In this document: one piece after another, positions 5,039-6,857 of the stretch
Layout: the number at the start of each line of letters is the position of its first letter
How positions within the stretch are numbered: position 1 is the stretch's first letter
Source: an uncultured Bacilli bacterium
GTDB lineage: Bacteria > Bacillota_I > Bacilli_A > RF39 > UBA660
Assembly: GCA_934101235.1 (NCBI GenBank)
Contig: CAKORH010000051.1
Coordinates: forward strand, 1-6,857
Direction: 5' to 3'
Length of the DNA: 6,857 nucleotides
Translations under genes and position numbers: made by a program
The notes under the pieces: generated by a model
What the model was told of the DNA's origin: nothing
What the model saw: the letters and a program-made list of their open reading frames with translations, nothing else
The model's database searches: none

Positions 5039-6857
5039 TTAGGAAACTTTGTATGCATTTTCTTTAGTGCCATCTCCTCCAGATATACTAATTCCAGATT
5101 TTAAATTTATAGCTGGACGAAACGAGTCGCTGTCGTTGTCGTTCACATAGTTGTTGCTGACGTCGCCATAGTAGTTCACGTGGAACGCGAAATCGCTGTC
5201 ACTGTAGAAGTAGTTAGGCGACAAAGACCAAAACCATAATGAATTTGATTTTTGATAATCATTTATTAAATAATAATCTGTATTACTTGAATCAGCCTTT
5301 CCACCAGCATATACTATTTCATCTGCTGTTAATGTTCCCACATACATATCAGTATTATTTTCATCTGCAAATTTGCTCATATTTGTTCCATTACATTTTA
5401 ATGTTGGTTCTTTTGTTGTTTTTTCAACTAAACGAACACTTGAATCATAATAGAATTTTGTACCCTTAATTTGTTTATCTAACATTTCTTGACTAGTTAA
5501 TGCTGTTGTATTATCCCAACCAGTAGCATATGCTTTATCGTTTAAACACCAGTCTCCTGCTTTTAATTTATCTAAATAATTTGCTAGAGGTCCAGTTTGG
5601 AAGTTTTTAAACGCTGTTGCCATTGATTTATCTTTATCTGTTCCACCATTTAAGTAGTTCATTAAACTTTTTGTTTTTGAATTTTGTGTACCGTCAGAAG
5701 CAGTTAACGTTTTTGCTGCATGTTGTGTATACCCAAAATTACCAGTTTTTGTTGTACCACCAGTTGTAGTAGGTATATTCCAATTACCATCACTTGTAGC
5801 ACAAGTACTATCTTGGTCTTCTAATATTAATTTAATGCTTCCGTCTCCTGCTATACGAACTGCTCTCCAACACATTCCAGCAAAATTAACATAATTATCT
5901 GTTACATTTCCTCTATAATAATAACTTGTTCCGTAATCATCTGTTGCTATAGACATATTTTTTTCATAATCTATTATTTCAGCATCTATTATTGCTACTG
6001 TTGAACTTTTACATGATTTAACATACCAAGACTCTCCAACCATTGGATAAGATATATATTTTCCTACTATTGTATCACTACATTCAGTTACAGAACCAGT
6101 ACTAGAGCCACCATTCCAAGGTTGAGCGTCATCATAAGTTGAACCATAATACCATTCTGATTGTGTACTCATATCAAGTTCTTGTTCCTCAAATTTTCCA
6201 GTACCCCATTTTGTAGAAATTTCTTCTGCAACTTGTGTTTTTGGACTTGATAACAACTCTGTTCCATTTGTTTTATTTTTTGCATTTTCTATTATATTAT
6301 AAGCTAAACTACTTGTATTATCTTTATATGGATTTTCCATTTGTGATATATTTGTTATATTTACTCTTCCTTGTAATGTTTTTCCCATATCATTACTTTG
6401 ATCTACTCCAGTATCTATGTACCACATTTTTAATTCATATGTATGTACGTCTCCTTCTTTTATACTGTTTCCTACTAATATTCCTCCATTTATTGGAAAT
6501 ATACTTTGTGTACTTACTCCATCACAACTTGTTCCATCACTCTTTGTACATGTTAATGTATATCTAAAATCATTACTTTCAAATGTAGTTGTACTTCCAT
6601 CACTTACATTTGTTACACTAACATTTTCTATTATTACTACATAACTTGTATTTAAGCCTTTATTTGTTACTGTAAAATCTTTTGTACCTATTGGATTATC
6701 ATTATCAGGTACTAGTGCACTAGTACTTTGTAATAATTTTGTATTACCATCTCCATATACTAATTCTAAATTAGCAGTTTTTACACTTATACTCTTTTCA
6801 TTAGTATTACCTTGTATTCTTGTTAAAAAGTATGCATATGTTAATCCTATTAATGCT
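5039..6857 (-). CDS. Exported surface protein with a hypervariable C-terminal domain, likely DGR target (cut by right edge)
   Basis: The frame is open from the right edge to the TAA at 5039-5041, giving 605 visible residues (numbered from the edge); only a short N terminus seems missing. It opens with ALIGLTYAYFLTRIQ, the end of a hydrophobic export or anchor segment. A Thr/Asn/Val-rich beta region follows (about 20-170), with TKDFTVTNKGLNTSYVVIIE, resembling TasA/camelysin-type or pilin-like surface proteins. From about 300 comes a domain with DDYGTSYYYRGNV and NFAGMCWRAVRIAGDGSIKL (324-343). Several cysteines (for example in the DSTC, GDWC and LKCNG segments) could form disulfides outside the cell. 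The C terminus has LWFWSLSP, a hypervariable stretch (546-580), then RPAINLKSG and a GGDGT tail, a layout seen in C-type-lectin-fold DGR targets of gut Bacillota. The Met at 6427 is internal, because coding sequence with the same composition continues upstream. Family assignment is by recollection; ligand and partner are unknown. Confidence 0.8.
   Translation of the reverse strand, partial: ALIGLTYAYFLTRIQGNTNEKSISVKTANLELVYGDGNTKLLQSTSALVPDNDNPIGTKDFTVTNKGLNTSYVVIIENVSVTNVSDGSTTTFESNDFRYTLTCTKSDGTSCDGVSTQSIFPINGGILVGNSIKEGDVHTYELKMWYIDTGVDQSNDMGKTLQGRVNITNISQMENPYKDNTSSLAYNIIENAKNKTNGTELLSSPKTQVAEEISTKWGTGKFEEQELDMSTQSEWYYGSTYDDAQPWNGGSSTGSVTECSDTIVGKYISYPMVGESWYVKSCKSSTVAIIDAEIIDYEKNMSIATDDYGTSYYYRGNVTDNYVNFAGMCWRAVRIAGDGSIKLILEDQDSTCATSDGNWNIPTTTGGTTKTGNFGYTQHAAKTLTASDGTQNSKTKSLMNYLNGGTDKDKSMATAFKNFQTGPLANYLDKLKAGDWCLNDKAYATGWDNTTALTSQEMLDKQIKGTKFYYDSSVRLVEKTTKEPTLKCNGTNMSKFADENNTDMYVGTLTADEIVYAGGKADSSNTDYYLINDYQKSNSLWFWSLSPNYFYSDSDFAFHVNYYGDVSNNYVNDNDSDSFRPAINLKSGISISGGDGTKENAYKVS
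5117..5221 (-). other. Candidate DGR variable region (VR)
   Basis: These 35 codons (visible residues 546-580) break sharply from the rest of the gene. GC is 52 of 105 bases, against 29 of 105 in the 35 codons just upstream in the gene. Codons ending in C number 23 of 35, against 0 of 35. The 23 are AAC (6), GAC (5), TAC (3), TTC (3), AGC (3), CAC, GGC and GTC, all reachable from AAC by changing only its adenines. The protein is mostly Asn, Asp, Tyr, Ser and Phe between the constant WSLSP and FRPAINL, matching the ligand-facing loop of DGR-diversified domains. Constant sequence resumes at 5116, and a candidate initiation-of-homology segment would lie at that 3' edge. Exact borders need the template repeat, which is not in the window. 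Confidence 0.82.

Noticed and set aside
5117..5221. GC-rich block as a horizontally acquired fragment or assembly chimera
   Set aside because: The reading frame and conserved flanks (WSLSP, RPAINL) run through it smoothly, and the bias is confined to NNC codons of the AAC-derived type. Foreign DNA would not give that pattern or stop at a loop.
6425..6427. ATG as the real start of the surface protein
   Set aside because: The frame continues without a stop for another 143 codons to the window edge, with the same composition and a hydrophobic export segment at the far end.
5239..6644. Three overlapping plus-strand open frames opposite the surface protein gene
   Set aside because: They are shadows of the long minus-strand gene: low-complexity Leu/Phe/Tyr/His products and no supporting neighbours.
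1..6857. CRISPR array, tRNA or rRNA gene, insertion sequence, or TGA read as tryptophan
   Set aside because: I saw no regularly spaced repeats, no tRNA-like arms and no transposase frame. Trp is encoded by TGG and all four visible stops are TAA or TAG, so recoding is neither needed nor shown.

Overview
The window comes from a very AT-rich, wall-building member of the Bacillota, most likely an uncultured Bacilli lineage of the RF39/Erysipelotrichales type. EzrA, a Bacilli-type division protein, sits beside a lipid II flippase and an alanine racemase. Shine-Dalgarno sites are AGGAGG-like, stops are TAA or TAG, and local GC is near 27%. The lineage is an inference from gene content and composition. 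Every gene I accept lies on the minus strand, so transcription runs from high to low coordinates.

Positions 6857 to 5039 hold a long exported protein that is cut by the right edge; 605 residues are visible. It starts inside a hydrophobic export or anchor segment, continues into a beta-rich region resembling TasA/camelysin or pilin-like surface proteins, and ends in a large domain with a CWRAVRI-GDGSIKLI motif. Its last 60 residues carry the most striking feature of the window. In the block 5117-5221, GC jumps from about 28% to about 50% and 23 of 35 codons end in C, while none of the 35 codons just before it do. All of those C-ending codons can be reached from AAC by changing only the two adenines. 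The block lies between LWFWSLSP and FRPAINLKSG, near the C terminus. This is the signature of a diversity-generating retroelement (DGR) variable region: adenine-specific mutagenesis of a ligand-binding loop on a displayed protein. No template repeat or reverse transcriptase is in the window, so they must lie to the right or elsewhere in the genome.

Positions 5038 to 4816 are non-coding. They hold an inverted repeat just after the variable gene, a plausible promoter, and a strong ribosome binding site that moves the ezrA start to a GTG at 4815.

Positions 4815 to 1 hold a cell-envelope cluster: ezrA (division), a weak hairpin terminator or attenuator, a MurJ/YtgP-type flippase, a divergent alanine racemase, and the first 68 codons of a fourth gene, possibly an ATP-grasp enzyme. 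The last three are separated by only 3 and 10 bases and look co-transcribed. They would supply D-alanine, flip lipid II and position the septum. The variable surface protein appears to be an independent unit inserted next to housekeeping wall genes.
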